From: Petrosia ficiformis
Lineage: Eukaryota; Porifera; Demospongiae; Haplosclerida; Petrosiidae
Direction of reading: 5' to 3'
Assembly (NCBI GenBank): GCA_947044365.1
Contig: OX345643.1
Coordinates: 7,026,001-7,090,000 of the forward strand
DNA: 64,000 nt
Shown here in pieces: positions 48,086-60,821 of the stretch; the first letter of the stretch is position 1; every line of letters begins with the position of its first letter. The position numbers were made by a program, and so were the translations under genes. The notes under the pieces are model-generated. The model did not search any database. It saw only the letters and a program-made list of their open reading frames with translations, and was not told the DNA's origin.

Positions 48086-48448
48086 ATGCCACCAAATTAT
48101 GTCTCTAGAGAAGTGAATCAACAGATGACTCACCAATATGAATATCATTTAGAAGAAACCAGAGAAATTTTTCAACAGGTGAGTCAGCATTATTTAACCA
48201 CAATTTTTTTAAACCAGTATCATAGCAATTATAGCACTTATGTTTGACAACCACATATTATTGTTGTGAAGTATAATATTTAAATTTGAAGAAACCTTTA
48301 ATATACAATACACAAGTATGAATATATAATACGTATTATACTTTTTAGTGTGTGACTCCATTAGAAATAATTGTAGGGAAACATGATGTATTCATGAATG
48401 AAATGTTAACTCTCTCTCTTTTTTTGTAAACAGAAGCTGTGTTATTAG
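48086..48448 (+). CDS. Possible short two-exon gene or first exon
   Basis: An exon at 48,086-48,178 (ATG start) reads MPPNYVSREVNQQ then MTHQYEYHLEETREIFQQ and ends at a consensus donor, CAACAG|GTGAGT. The next acceptor (TTTTTTGTAAACAG, ending 48,433) would add KLCY and a stop, giving ~35 residues. The exon has coding-like composition (amphipathic, Glu/Gln-rich), but no partner exon with convincing sequence follows. It may be the surviving first exon of a broken gene. Confidence 0.25.
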
Positions 48449-48699
48449 TTAGCAATACAAACAAAAGAACTAACTTACTATTATATATAATATTTGCATA
48501 TTTATACCTATTTTTTTAATTCTTGTACTTTCTCACAAAGATACTCTTTTTGTTTCTAAATCTTCAATGAAACACAAAGTATAAACATGCTCGCTACATT
48601 TTCTATTGTACATGATCTAGCAATAGTGACTGGATAATAATGAAAATTTTAAATGTCCCTGTGAAACTAAACACCCGAGTAATTAGTGACAATTGAACT
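48449..48699. other. No feature seen
   Basis: AT-rich sequence without a supportable frame or repeat, lying between the short exon and the left inverted repeat. Confidence 0.5.
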
Positions 48700-48975
48700 C
48701 CAGGTTATGGAATGTAATGTGTCAATTGATGGCAGACAACACTTGATTCATATATTACGTGAAAATCTATGTGTTAATGTCCCCTGAGGAAACTTCACTT
48801 AACACATTATCATGTACAGAAATGGGATAGCAAAATCAATAATCCACAAACTAGACCGGGAGGGTATCAGAAACCAATAATCAATTTTATATACATACTG
48901 TGTGTATGTTGGGTAATGGTATAATTTGAGCATTAACATGATAATTTTTATAAGTATTAATTATATTATAATATT
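48700..48975 (+). repeat. Inverted repeat, left arm of the 48.7-52.1 kb element
   Basis: Shares with the right arm, in reverse complement, the segments GTGTCAATTGAT, CATTATCATGTACAGAAATG, AATAATCCACAAACTAGA and GAGCATTAACATGATAATTT. Confidence 0.85.
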
Positions 48976-51050
48976 ATGTAATCATTACTATTCTATACTT
49001 GTCTTCTTTTCCTTGACCATTTACGGGGTCTCTTCCTTCCTTCGCCACCTTCTCCTTTGTCATATGTTCCTTCCTGCTTCTTCCTTTTTTTTCTTTCTCT
49101 GTACTTTTTATTGATGTTTTTCTGTGATCAAAGCAAGTGCTTAGTAATTACTTTCCTTCCATAATGCTAATACTCATTGTTGACACTTACTCTAAAAAAT
49201 ACACCGTAATGATGAGAACAAAGTGTTCTTCTTGTTTTTTTATTGCAGTATTCTATGATGCATTTTTTCTTTTGTGTGTGTGATAGGTAAAATTTAAGTA
49301 CAAACAGTATCATTACTTACCCAGCTGTGGTACATGTTTTTTTTAATATTTTCCTGCATATGCACATGTTAAAATTATATGACATAACTAAAAGTAAATT
49401 TACTCTTTACCTCTACTTTCTCCCAACATGGTTTACAAAACTACATGAGTAAGACAAAATGCATGAGTAAGACAAAATTACAACATAAATTAGGTTTTCA
49501 TACACTGTTGTCTGTTGCCCTCTCACTACACTCCCTTCCAATGCAGAAAGGTTGGGCACATGTAAAGTGCTGCAAATAGAAATTAAACAGTTACTTGTGC
49601 AGTGAAAAATTGATTTATTGCATACATCGGAAGATCCAGATGAGAGTTCTTCCTGTGAAATTTAATGCATAATAATACTATAGCAATTGCTACTTGCGAT
49701 ACATTGATCTTATTTCCATTGCAGTGAAATGACAATAATATTACTTGAAATGAAAATATCTTACCTTCTCAATTTCTGTATCTGATTCAGTCTAATAATA
49801 CAGAAGTAATTATGTATATAAAAGCACAATCTTCACTCTTTATTCATGATGGAATGAAACTAACCTTCACTTCTTTCTCTGCCATTCTTTGTTACAACAC
49901 TAAATTTTGCAGGAAGTGCTAGTGCATTTATATATAGATAATTAATTATTGTTATTAAATAGTTGAAATATTTCCATGGAATTTTCAGTTAGATAGTCTT
50001 TATAGGTAATTAATCATTCTATGGTTTCAGCATGTCATGATAAATCATTTTGCATCACATGTGCAGAACGTGTTTGAGCGTTATAGTTAGCAATTTTAAA
50101 TCATTATTAATAACAATGGAAAGGACAATGTGTACATTAAAAAAAATGACAAATAGCATATCAATAACAGTACATAGTATAGTCATTATTTTCTCATTAA
50201 TTCTTGCCCACCATACATCGTATATACCACTTTGGAGAAAAGTACATAGTACTCTCTTCCTACTCTTCCTTCTGTTTCTTTGATCATCAACTAAACAGAG
50301 AGAGAGGATGTCATATTATTAGTTGTGCATTAATCATAACTTCATTATTATATATTGCACAGTAGGAAGATATTAGGCTAGACCATTCCTCCTACAAAAT
50401 TTTGTGTAAGTGGAGTTATATATGTACATGTACTTTGTATTCATTATTAGAAACTTCGGGTTCTAAGCCCCTCCCTCCTATGCCCAAGGTGCTTAGCAGG
50501 CATGCCTGCATAGGCACCTCAGCCACAAGAGGGAGGGAACCCTCCAAAAATTTGCACCCCATTTACTCCACTGATATAAATAAAAACCTAAGGTTGGGGG
50601 CTTGTGAATTTGTAGCACAAAGTTCTGGCTTATAAACAACTACACTCTCATCATTGTTGTGGGTTTCTAAAATATAGCCTCCTGTAGGGTGTTGTGGTTC
50701 AGATAACTATATTCATTTTAGACTTATTACACCTCCAAAATTCTAGCACACAGTTAAGCAGCATATTATACATGTAAATTATTACAAACAGGTAAGTACA
50801 TATGTGTATATGTCACGTGGCTGGGCATGTAAGTAAGTACAAGCGTACATAATATAAAATAGTTCTTTAATTAATTGCTTGTTACTAATAATTATTATGA
50901 AGTTGAATTTCTTTGATATTGCATGTACACCTTTATGGTACAGTGGTAAAGCTTCATGATTAAACACCTATAAATTCAATTTCTCTGATCATGAAGGTGT
51001 TTACTTACAGCTAAAGGATGAAAGGAAATGGAATGCAATATTTAGAAAGG
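48976..51050. other. Interior of the candidate element, mostly without genes
   Basis: Apart from the hairpin at 50.47 kb no supportable gene was found. A pyrimidine-rich tract lies near 49.00-49.11 kb. A 49-bp stretch near 50.78-50.83 kb (GTAAGTACATATGTGTATAT, then CACGTGGCTGGGC) resembles part of the subtelomeric tandem units. Confidence 0.5.
50468..50538. other. Nested hairpin/cruciform of ~70 bp
   Basis: Outer stem CCCCTCCCTC / GAGGGAGGG, symmetric ~10-nt internal loops, then GGTGC / GCACC, then a perfect 12-bp palindrome, CAGGCATGCCTG, at the centre. The stretch is much more GC-rich than its surroundings. It could be a structured RNA, the core of a small inverted-repeat element, or a protein-binding site. 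Confidence 0.6.
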
Positions 51051-51051
51051 G

Positions 51052-51058
51052 TATAAAA
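51052..51058 (+). promoter_or_regulatory. TATA box of the 116-codon gene
   Basis: GGGTATAAAAGA contains a consensus TATAAAA 34 bp before the ATG, in keeping with a start site near 51,083 and a short leader. Confidence 0.65.
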
Positions 51059-51092
51059 GACAAGCACAGTTTGAAAGTGTTCATTTATAGTC

Positions 51093-51443
51093 ATGGCAGA
51101 AAAAGAAATACCAGATGAAATCATTGAGTTATTGAAAAGGAAATGGAAAGAAATGAGCAGCAGTACTAGTACTGATCATGAACAGTCAGACCCTAAAAGG
51201 GGAAAATATACAGAACATCAAAGGTGTAAAAACTGCACCTGCTATAGTTGCTGTAGGCACATGTGGATCTGCAAACATTGCAGTATAAAAAAAGAAGTGT
51301 TCCACAAATGGACCAACCAAGACAGACAAGAGAAAGAAAGGAGAGAGAGAGCAAGAAAAAGAGCTGCAGGAGGAAGTAAAGGAGGAGAGAGTAAAGGAGG
51401 AGAGAGTAGTGGAAGATCTATAGAAGACAAGGAAAAGAATTAA
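51093..51443 (+). CDS. Small Cys-rich, basic protein (116 aa), function unknown
   Basis: A single-exon frame has its ATG in a good context (GTCATGG) just downstream of a TATA box. Residues 1-40 are charged and partly helical (IPDEIIELLKRKWKEM). Residues ~45-65 hold a dense Cys/His cluster, CKNCTCYSCCRHMWICKHC, of the form C-x2-C-x-C-x2-C-C-x-H-x3-C-x2-C, likely a metal site. Residues ~70-95 are strongly basic (RQEKERRERARKRAAGG), and the tail is low-complexity GGES repeats. This looks like a small nucleic-acid-binding or regulatory protein. It is the only gene inside the inverted-repeat-bounded element. A transcript-level role in that element is inference. AATAAT-rich sequence after the stop could supply poly(A) signals. 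Confidence 0.6.
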   Translation: MAEKEIPDEIIELLKRKWKEMSSSTSTDHEQSDPKRGKYTEHQRCKNCTCYSCCRHMWICKHCSIKKEVFHKWTNQDRQEKERRERARKRAAGGSKGGESKGGESSGRSIEDKEKN

Positions 51444-51604
51444 GTAAATAATTTAAAATAATTTGTTTATGTATAGTAAATAATTTAAAATAATTTGTTT
51501 ATGTATAGTAAATAATTTAAAATAATTTGTTTATGTATAGTAAATAATTTAAAATAATTTGTTTATGTATAGTAAATAATTTAAAATAATTTGTTTATGT
51601 ATAG
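51444..51604. repeat. 32-bp tandem repeat, five copies
   Basis: The unit AGTAAATAATTTAAAATAAT plus TTGTTTATGTAT starts at 51,444, 51,476, 51,508, 51,540 and 51,572. It begins just after the stop codon of the 116-codon gene and so forms its 3' UTR. Confidence 0.95.
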
Positions 51605-51809
51605 TAAAATAAATTTAGTAAATTCATTTGAAACTATTTCTTAATTTTAGTAAATTAATATGAAGTTGTTAAGTGGGAATGGGTGCATGCAATTAATAAC
51701 ACGAGTAAGTAAGTATACATATATCACATGGCTGGGCTTTAATAGGACCTATATGCCCATAAATGGTCAAAGAAGAGAAGACAACTGTACAATAATAATG
51801 TTTACATAT

Positions 51810-52092
51810 AATATAATTAATATTTTTATAATTTAGTAATAAAAATTATCATGTTAATGCTCAAATTATACCATTACCCAACATACATACAGTATGTATG
51901 TAAAACTAATTATTGGTTTCTGATACCCTCCCAATCTAGTTTGTGGATTATTGACTTTGCTATCCCATTTCTGTACATGATAATGTGTTAAGTGAAGTGT
52001 TTCCTCAGGCCAGATCAACACATAGATTTTCACATAATATATGAATCAAGTGTTGTTTGCTATCAATTGACACATTACATTCCATAACCTGG
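51810..52092 (-). repeat. Inverted repeat, right arm of the 48.7-52.1 kb element
   Basis: Reverse complement of 48,700-48,975, with small insertions near its inner end. It ends at CATAACCTGG, after which subtelomeric unit sequence begins. Confidence 0.85.
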
Positions 52093-52099
52093 TGACATG

Positions 52100-52441
52100 T
52101 ATCACATCCAGATGATTATTACAAACTACACATATAACAGGACACAAGCTTAAGTGGGAACGGGTGCATCCTATTACCTACAGCAATGCACACAGGTATG
52201 TATATATTAATATGAAGTTGTACAGGAGTAACTAAGTATGCATATATCACATGGCTGGGCTTTAATAGCTAGGAGTTACATGTATATGTTAACACAATGG
52301 AAATTAAAGGGTTAAGAAGCATAATATACATGTAAATTATTACAAACTACAGATGCAAACAGTTGATCCTTACCCTCATTCTAAGCGACAAACTTGTCTG
52401 TAAAACATCACTCTTTGGCGAGATCAAGAGATAGACAGATC

Positions 52442-52489
<48 letters not shown>

Positions 52490-52932
52490 GAGTTAGATGG
52501 ATAGAAGAAGAGGAAGAAAAGGAAGAGAAGAGAGAGAGGAACGTCAAATGAATGAATGAATAAGAATTATTACTGCATGTGACATCAATCACATCCAGAT
52601 GATTATTACAAACTACACATATAACAGGACACAAGCTTAAGTGGGAACGGGTGCATCCTATTACCTACAGCAATGCACACAGGTATGTATATATTAATAT
52701 GAAGTTGTACAGGAGTAACTAAGTATGCATATATCACATGGCTGGGCTTTAATAGGAGTTACATGTATATGTTAACACAATGGAAATTAAAGGGTTAAGA
52801 AGCATATTATACATGTGTACATGTAAATTATTACAAACTACAGATGCAAACAGTTGATCCTTACCCTCATTCTAAGCGACAAACTTGTCTGTAAAACATC
52901 ACTCTTTGGCGAGATCAAGAGATAGACAGATC

Positions 52933-52976
<44 letters not shown>

Positions 52977-53419
52977 GAGTTAGATGGATAGAAGAAGAGG
53001 AAGAAAAGGAAGAGAAGAGAGAGAGGAACGTCAAATGAATGAATGAATAACAATTATTACTGCATGTGACATCAATCACATCCAGATGATTATTACAAAC
53101 TACACATATAACAGGACACAAGCTTAAGTGGGAACGGGTGCATCCTATTACCTACAGCAATGCACACAGGTATGTATATATTAATATGAAGTTGTACAGG
53201 AGTAACTAAGTATGCATATATCACATGGCTGGGCTTTAATAGCTAGGAGTTACATGTATATGTTAACACAATGGAAATTAAAGGGTTAAGAAGCATATTA
53301 TACATGTAAATTATTACAAACTACAGATGCAAACAGTTGATCCTTACTCTCATTCTAAGCGACAAACTTGTCTGTAAAACATCACTCTTTGGCGAGATCA
53401 AGAGATAGATAGATCTAGC

Positions 53420-53451
<32 letters not shown>

Positions 53452-53893
53452 GAGTTAGATGGATAGAAGAAGAGGAAAAAAAGGAAAGAAGAGAGAGAGG
53501 AACGTCAAATGAATGAATGAATAAGAATTATTACTGCATGTGACATCAATCACATCCAGATGATTATTACAAACTACACATATAACAGGACACAAGCTTA
53601 AGTGGGAACGGGTGCATCCTATTACCTACAGCAATGCACACAGGTATGTATATATTAATATGAAGTTGTACAGGAGTAACTAAGTATGCATATATCACAT
53701 GGCTGGGCTTTAATAGCTAGGAGTTACATGTATATGTTAACACAATGGAAATTAAAGGGTTAAGAAGCATATTATACATGTAAATTATTACAAACTACAG
53801 ATGCAAACAGTTGATCCTTACTCTCATTCTAAGCGACAAACTTGTCTGTAAAACATCACTCTTTGGCGAGATCAAGAGATAGATAGATCTAGC

Positions 53894-53925
<32 letters not shown>

Positions 53926-54367
53926 GAGTTAGATGGATAGAAGAAGAGGAAGAAAAGGAAAGAAGAGAGAGAGGAACGTCAAATGAATGAATGAATAACA
54001 ATTATTACTGCATGTGACATCAATCACATCCAGATGATTATTACAAACTACACATATAACAGGACACAAGCTTAAGTGGGAACGGGTGCATCCTATTACC
54101 TACAGCAATGCACACAGGTATGTATATATTAATATGAAGTTGTACAGGAGTAACTAAGTATGCATATATCACATGGCTGGGCTTTAATAGCTAGGAGTTA
54201 CATGTATATGTTAACACAATGGAAATTAAAGGGTTAAGAAGCATATTATACATGTAAATTATTACAAACTACAGATGCAAACAGTTGATCCTTACTCTCA
54301 TTCTAAGCGACAAACTTGTCTGTAAAACATCACTCTTTGGCGAGATCAAGAGATAGATAGATCTAGC

Positions 54368-54399
<32 letters not shown>

Positions 54400-54841
54400 G
54401 AGTTAGATGGATAGAAGAAGAGGAAGAAAAGGAAAGAAGAGAGAGAGGAACGTCAAATGAATGAATGAATAACAATTATTACTGCATGTGACATCAATCA
54501 CATCCAGATGATTATTACAAACTACACATATAACAGGACACAAGCTTAAGTGGGAACGGGTGCATCCTATTACCTACAGCAATGCACACAGGTATGTATA
54601 TATTAATATGAAGTTGTACAGGAGTAACTAAGTATGCATATATCACATGGCTGGGCTTTAATAGCTAGGAGTTACATGTATATGTTAACACAATGGAAAT
54701 TAAAGGGTTAAGAAGCATATTATACATGTAAATTATTACAAAATACAGATGCAAACAGTTGATCCTTACTCTCATTCTAAGCGACAAACTTGTCTGTAAA
54801 ACATCACTCTTTGGCGAGATCAAGAGATAGATAGATCTAGC

Positions 54842-54873
<32 letters not shown>

Positions 54874-55785
54874 GAGTTAGATGGATAGAAGAAGAGGAAG
54901 AAAAGGAAAGAAGAGAGAGAGGAACGTCAAATGAATGAATGAATAAGAATTATTACTGCATGTGACATCAATCACATCCAGATGATTATTACAAACTACA
55001 CATATAACAGGACACAAGCTTAAGTGGGAACGGGTGCATCCTATTACCTACAGCAATGCACACAGGTATGTATATATTAATATGAAGTTGTACAGGAGTA
55101 ACTAAGTATGCATATATCACATGGCTGGGCTTTAATAGCTAGGAGTTACATGTATATGTTAACACAATGGAAATTAAAGGGTTAAGAAGCATATTATACA
55201 TGTAAATTATTACAAACTACAGATGCAAACAGTTGATCCTTACTCTCATTCTAAGCGACAAACTTGTCTGTAAAACATCACTCTTTGGCGAGATCAAGAG
55301 ATAGATAGATCTAGCTAGATAGATAGATAGATAGATAGATAGAGAGTTAGATGGATAGAAGAAGAGGAAGAAAAGGAAAGAAGAGAGAGAGGAACGTCAA
55401 ATGAATGAATGAATAACAATTATTACTGCATGTGACATCAATCACATCCAGATGATTATTACAAACTACACATATAACAGGACACAAGCTTAAGTGGGAA
55501 CGGGTGCATCCTATTACCTACAGCAATGCACACAGGTATGTATATATTAATATGAAGTTGTACAGGAGTAACTAAGTATGTATATATCACATGGCTGGGC
55601 TTTAATAGCTAGGAGTTACATGTATATGTTAACACAATGGAAATTAAAGGGTTAAGAAGCATATTATACATGTAAATTATTACAAACTACAGATGCAAAC
55701 AGTTGATCCTTACTCTCATTCTAAGCGACAAACTTGTCTGTAAAACATCACTCTTTGGCGAGATCAAGAGATAGATAGATCTAGC

Positions 55786-55817
<32 letters not shown>

Positions 55818-56259
55818 GAGTTAGATGGATAGAAGAAGAGGAAGAAAAGGAAAGAAGAGAGAGAGGAACGTCAAATGAATGAATGAATAAGAATTATTAC
55901 TGCATGTGACATCAATCACATCCAGATGATTATTACAAACTACACATATAACAGGACACAAGCTTAAGTGGGAACGGGTGCATCCTATTACCTACAGCAA
56001 TGCACACAGGTATGTATATATTAATATGAAGTTGTACAGGAGTAACTAAGTATGCATATATCACATGGCTGGGCTTTAATAGCTAGGAGTTACATGTATA
56101 TGTTAACACAATGGAAATTAAAGGGTTAAGAAGCATATTATACATGTAAATTATTACAAACTACAGATGCAAACAGTTGATCCTTACTCTCATTCTAAGC
56201 GACAAACTTGTCTGTAAAACATCACTCTTTGGCGAGATCAAGAGATAGATAGATCTAGC

Positions 56260-56291
<32 letters not shown>

Positions 56292-56733
56292 GAGTTAGAT
56301 GGATAGAAGAAGAGGAAGAAAAGGAAAGAAGAGAGAGAGGAACGTCAAATGAATGAATGAATAACAATTATTACTGCATGTGACATCAATCACATCCAGA
56401 TGATTATTACAAACTACACATATAACAGGACACAAGCTTAAGTGGGAACGGGTGCATCCTATTACCTACAGCAATGCACACAGGTATGTATATATTAATA
56501 TGAAGTTGTACAGGAGTAACTAAGTATGCATATATCACATGGCTGGGCTTTAATAGCTAGGAGTTACATGTATATGTTAACACAATGGAAATTAAAGGGT
56601 TAAGAAGCATATTATACATGTAAATTATTACAAACTACAGATGCAAACAGTTGATCCTTACTCTCATTCTAAGCGACAAACTTGTCTGTAAAACATCACT
56701 CTTTGGCGAGATCAAGAGATAGATAGATCTAGC

Positions 56734-56765
<32 letters not shown>

Positions 56766-57207
56766 GAGTTAGATGGATAGAAGAAGAGGAAGAAAAGGAA
56801 AGAAGAGAGAGAGGAACGTCAAATGAATGAATGAATAAGAATTATTACTGCATGTGACATCAATCACATCCAGATGATTATTACAAACTACACATATAAC
56901 AGGACACAAGCTTAAGTGGGAACGGGTGCATCCTATTACCTACAGCAATGCACACAGGTATGTATATATTAATATGAAGTTGTACAGGAGTAACTAAGTA
57001 TGCATATATCACATGGCTGGGCTTTAATAGCTAGGAGTTACATGTATATGTTAACACAATGGAAATTAAAGGGTTAAGAAGCATATTATACATGTAAATT
57101 ATTACAAACTACAGATGCAAACAGTTGATCCTTACTCTCATTCTAAGCGACAAACTTGTCTGTAAAACATCACTCTTTGGCGAGATCAAGAGATAGATAG
57201 ATCTAGC

Positions 57208-57239
<32 letters not shown>

Positions 57240-57702
57240 GAGTTAGATGGATAGAAGAAGAGGAAGAAAAGGAAAGAAGAGAGAGAGGAACGTCAAATGA
57301 ATGAATGAATAACAATTATTACTGCATGTGACATCAATCACATCCAGATGATTATTACAAACTACACATATAACAGGACACAAGCTTAAGTGGGAACGGG
57401 TGCATCCTATTACCTACAGCAATGCACACAGGTATGTATATATTAATATGAAGTTGTACAGGAGTAACTAAGTATGCATATATCACATGGCTGGGCTTTA
57501 ATAGCTAGGAGTTACATGTATATGTTAACACAATGGAAATTAAAGGGTTAAGAAGCATATTATACATGTAAATTATTACAAACTACAGATGCAAACAGTT
57601 GATCCTTACTCTCATTCTAAGCGACAAACTTGTCTGTAAAACATCACTCTTTGGCGAGATCAAGAGATAGATAGATCTAGCTAGATAGATAGATAGATAG
57701 AG

Positions 57703-57715
<13 letters not shown>
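52100..57715. repeat. Subtelomeric tandem family 1, ~474-bp unit, 12 copies
   Basis: AGATGCAAACAGTTGATCC occurs at 52,351, 52,842, 53,325, 53,799, 54,273, 54,747, 55,221, 55,691, 56,165, 56,639, 57,113 and 57,587. Spacing is mostly 474 bp, varying with the number of GATA repeats. In order each unit carries CATCACATCCAGATGATTAT, ACAGGACACAAGCTTAAGTG, CATGGCTGGGCTTTAATAG, CATCACTCTTTGGCGAGATC, a (GATA)n tract, a purine-rich GAAGAGGAAG run and GGAACGTCAAATGAATG. Identical short frames recur in every copy and are not genes. Confidence 0.97.
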
Positions 57716-57737
<22 letters not shown>

Positions 57738-58140
57738 GGAACGTCAAATAAATGAATGAATAAGAATTATTATTGCATGTGACATCAATCACATCCAGAT
57801 GATTATTACAAACTACACATATAACAGGACACAAGGTTACGTGGCAATGGCTGGGCTTCAATAGGAACTATATGCAAACACAACGGGAATGCACACAGTT
57901 CACACATTTATGTATATATGAATACCAAGTTGTCCGTCCATGGTTAAGTGGGGATGGCTGGGCTTTAATAGGAACTATATGCACACAGTTAAGCAGTATA
58001 ATAATACATGTAAATTATAACAAAGTACACATGCAAACAGCTGATCCTTACCCTTGTTCCCTTGTTCTTGGCAATAAGAAAGAATGAAGGCTCTATAAAT
58101 TATCCTTAAGCAAGACTGATAGATAGACAGCTAGATAGAG

Positions 58141-58171
<31 letters not shown>

Positions 58172-59014
58172 GGAACGTCAAATAAATGAATGAATAAGAA
58201 TTATTATTGCATGTGACATCAATCACATCCAGATGATTATTACAAACTACACATATAACAGGACACAAGGTTACGTGGCAATGGCTGGGCTTCAATAGGA
58301 ACTATATGCAAACACAACGGGAATGCACACAGTTCACACATTTATGTATATATGAATACCAAGTTGTCCGTCCATGGTTAAGTGGGGATGGCTGGGCTTT
58401 AATAGGAACTATATGCACACAGTTAAGCAGTATAATAATACATGTAAATTATAACAAAGTACACATGTAAACAGCTGATCCTTACCCTTGTTCCCTTGTT
58501 CTTGGCAATAAGAAAGAATGAAGGCTCTATAAACCTTCCATTATCCTTAAGCAAGACTGATAGATAGACAGCTAGATAGAGAGATAGATAGATAGATAGA
58601 TAGAGGAACGTCAAATAAATGAATGAATAAGAATTATTATTGCATGTGACATCAATCACATCCAGATGATTATTACAAACTACACATATAACAGGACACA
58701 AGGTTACGTGGCAATGGCTGGGCTTCAATAGGAACTATATGCAAACACAACGGGAATGCACACAGTTCACACATTTATGTATATATGAATACCAAGTTGT
58801 CCGTCCATGGTTAAGTGGGGATGGCTGGGCTTTAATAGGAACTATATGCACACAGTTAAGCAGTATAATAATACATGTAAATTATAAGAAAGTACACATG
58901 CAAACAGCTGATCCTTACCCTTGTTCCCTTGTTCTTGGCAATAAGAAAGAATGAAGGCTCTAGAAACCTTCCATTATCCTTAAGCAAGACTGATAGATAG
59001 ACAGCTAGATAGAG

Positions 59015-59053
<39 letters not shown>

Positions 59054-59461
59054 GGAACGTCAAATAAATGAATGAATAAGAATTATTATTGCATGTGACA
59101 TCAATCACATCCAGATGATTATTACAAACTACACATATAACAGGACACAAGGTTACGTGGCAATGGCTGGGCTTCAATAGGAACTATATGCAAACACAAC
59201 GGGAATGCACACAGTTCACACATTTATGTATATATGAATACCAAGTTGTCCGTCCATGGTTAAGTGGGGATGGCTGGGCTTTAATAGGAACTATATGCAC
59301 ACAGTTAAGCAGTATAATAATACATGTAAATTATAACAAAGTACACATGCAAACAGCTGATCCTTACCCTTGTTCCCTTGTTCTTGGCAATAAGAAAGAA
59401 TGAAGGCTCTATAAATTCCATTATCCTTAAGCAAGACTGATAGATAGACAGCTAGATAGAG

Positions 59462-59496
<35 letters not shown>

Positions 59497-59899
59497 GGAA
59501 CGTCAAATAAATGAATGAATAAGAATTATTATTGCATGTGACATCAATCACATCCAGATGATTATTACAAACTACACATATAACAGGACACAAGGTTACG
59601 TGGCAATGGCTGGGCTTCAATAGGAACTATATGCAAACACAACGGGAATGCACACAGTTCACACATTTATGTATATATGAATACCAAGTTGTCCGTCCAT
59701 GGTTAAGTGGGGATGGCTGGGCTTTAATAGGAACTATATGCACACAGTTAAGCAGTATAATAATACATGTAAATTATAACAAAGTACACATGCAAACAGC
59801 TGATCCTTACCCTTGTTCCCTTGTTCTTGGCAATAAGAAAGAATGAAGGCTCTATAAATTATCCTTAAGCAAGACTGATAGATAGACAGCTAGATAGAG

Positions 59900-59934
<35 letters not shown>

Positions 59935-60344
59935 GGAACGTCAAATAAATGAATGAATAAGAATTATTATTGCATGTGACATCAATCACATCCAGATGAT
60001 TATTACAAACTACACATATAACAGGACACAAGGTTACGTGGCAATGGCTGGGCTTCAATAGGAACTATATGCAAACACAACGGGAATGCACACAGTTCAC
60101 ACATTTATGTATATATGAATACCAAGTTGTCCGTCCATGGTTAAGTGGGGATGGCTGGGCTTTAATAGGAACTATATGCACACAGTTAAGCAGTATAATA
60201 ATACATGTAAATTATAACAAAGTACACATGCAAACAGCTGATCCTTACCCTTGTTCCCTTGTTCTTGGCAATAAGAAAGAATGAAGGCTCTATAAACCTT
60301 CCATTATCCTTAAGCAAGACTGATAGATAGACAGCTAGATAGAG

Positions 60345-60383
<39 letters not shown>

Positions 60384-60786
60384 GGAACGTCAAATAAATG
60401 AATGAATAAGAATTATTATTGCATGTGACATCAATCACATCCAGATGATTATTACAAACTACACATATAACAGGACACAAGGTTACGTGGCAATGGCTGG
60501 GCTTCAATAGGAACTATATGCAAACACAACGGGAATGCACACAGTTCACACATTTATGTATATATGAATACCAAGTTGTCCGTCCATGGTTAAGTGGGGA
60601 TGGCTGGGCTTTAATAGGAACTATATGCACACAGTTAAGCAGTATAATAATACATGTAAATTATAACAAAGTACACATGCAAACAGCTGATCCTTACCCT
60701 TGTTCCCTTGTTCTTGGCAATAAGAAAGAATGAAGGCTCTATAAATTATCCTTAAGCAAGACTGATAGATAGACAGCTAGATAGAG

Positions 60787-60821
<35 letters not shown>

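Larger units (their letters stand above)
48700..52092. mobile_element. Candidate element bounded by ~270-bp inverted repeats
   Basis: The left arm (48,700-~48,975, beginning CCAGGTTATGGAATGTAATG) is the reverse complement, with scattered changes, of the right arm (~51,810-52,092, ending CATTCCATAACCTGG). Homology stops sharply at the outer ends. The ~2.8-kb interior holds one small gene and a compact hairpin but no recognisable transposase, so this would be a non-autonomous or decayed element. No flanking target-site duplication is visible. The right end abuts the subtelomeric tandem array and shares sequence with it. An inverted duplication without mobility is the alternative. Confidence 0.55.

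Noticed and set aside
51093..51443. Viral origin of the Cys-rich protein
   Set aside because: Only the spacing of Cys/His residues and a following basic run are similar. There is no neighbouring retroviral gag, pol, env or long terminal repeat.
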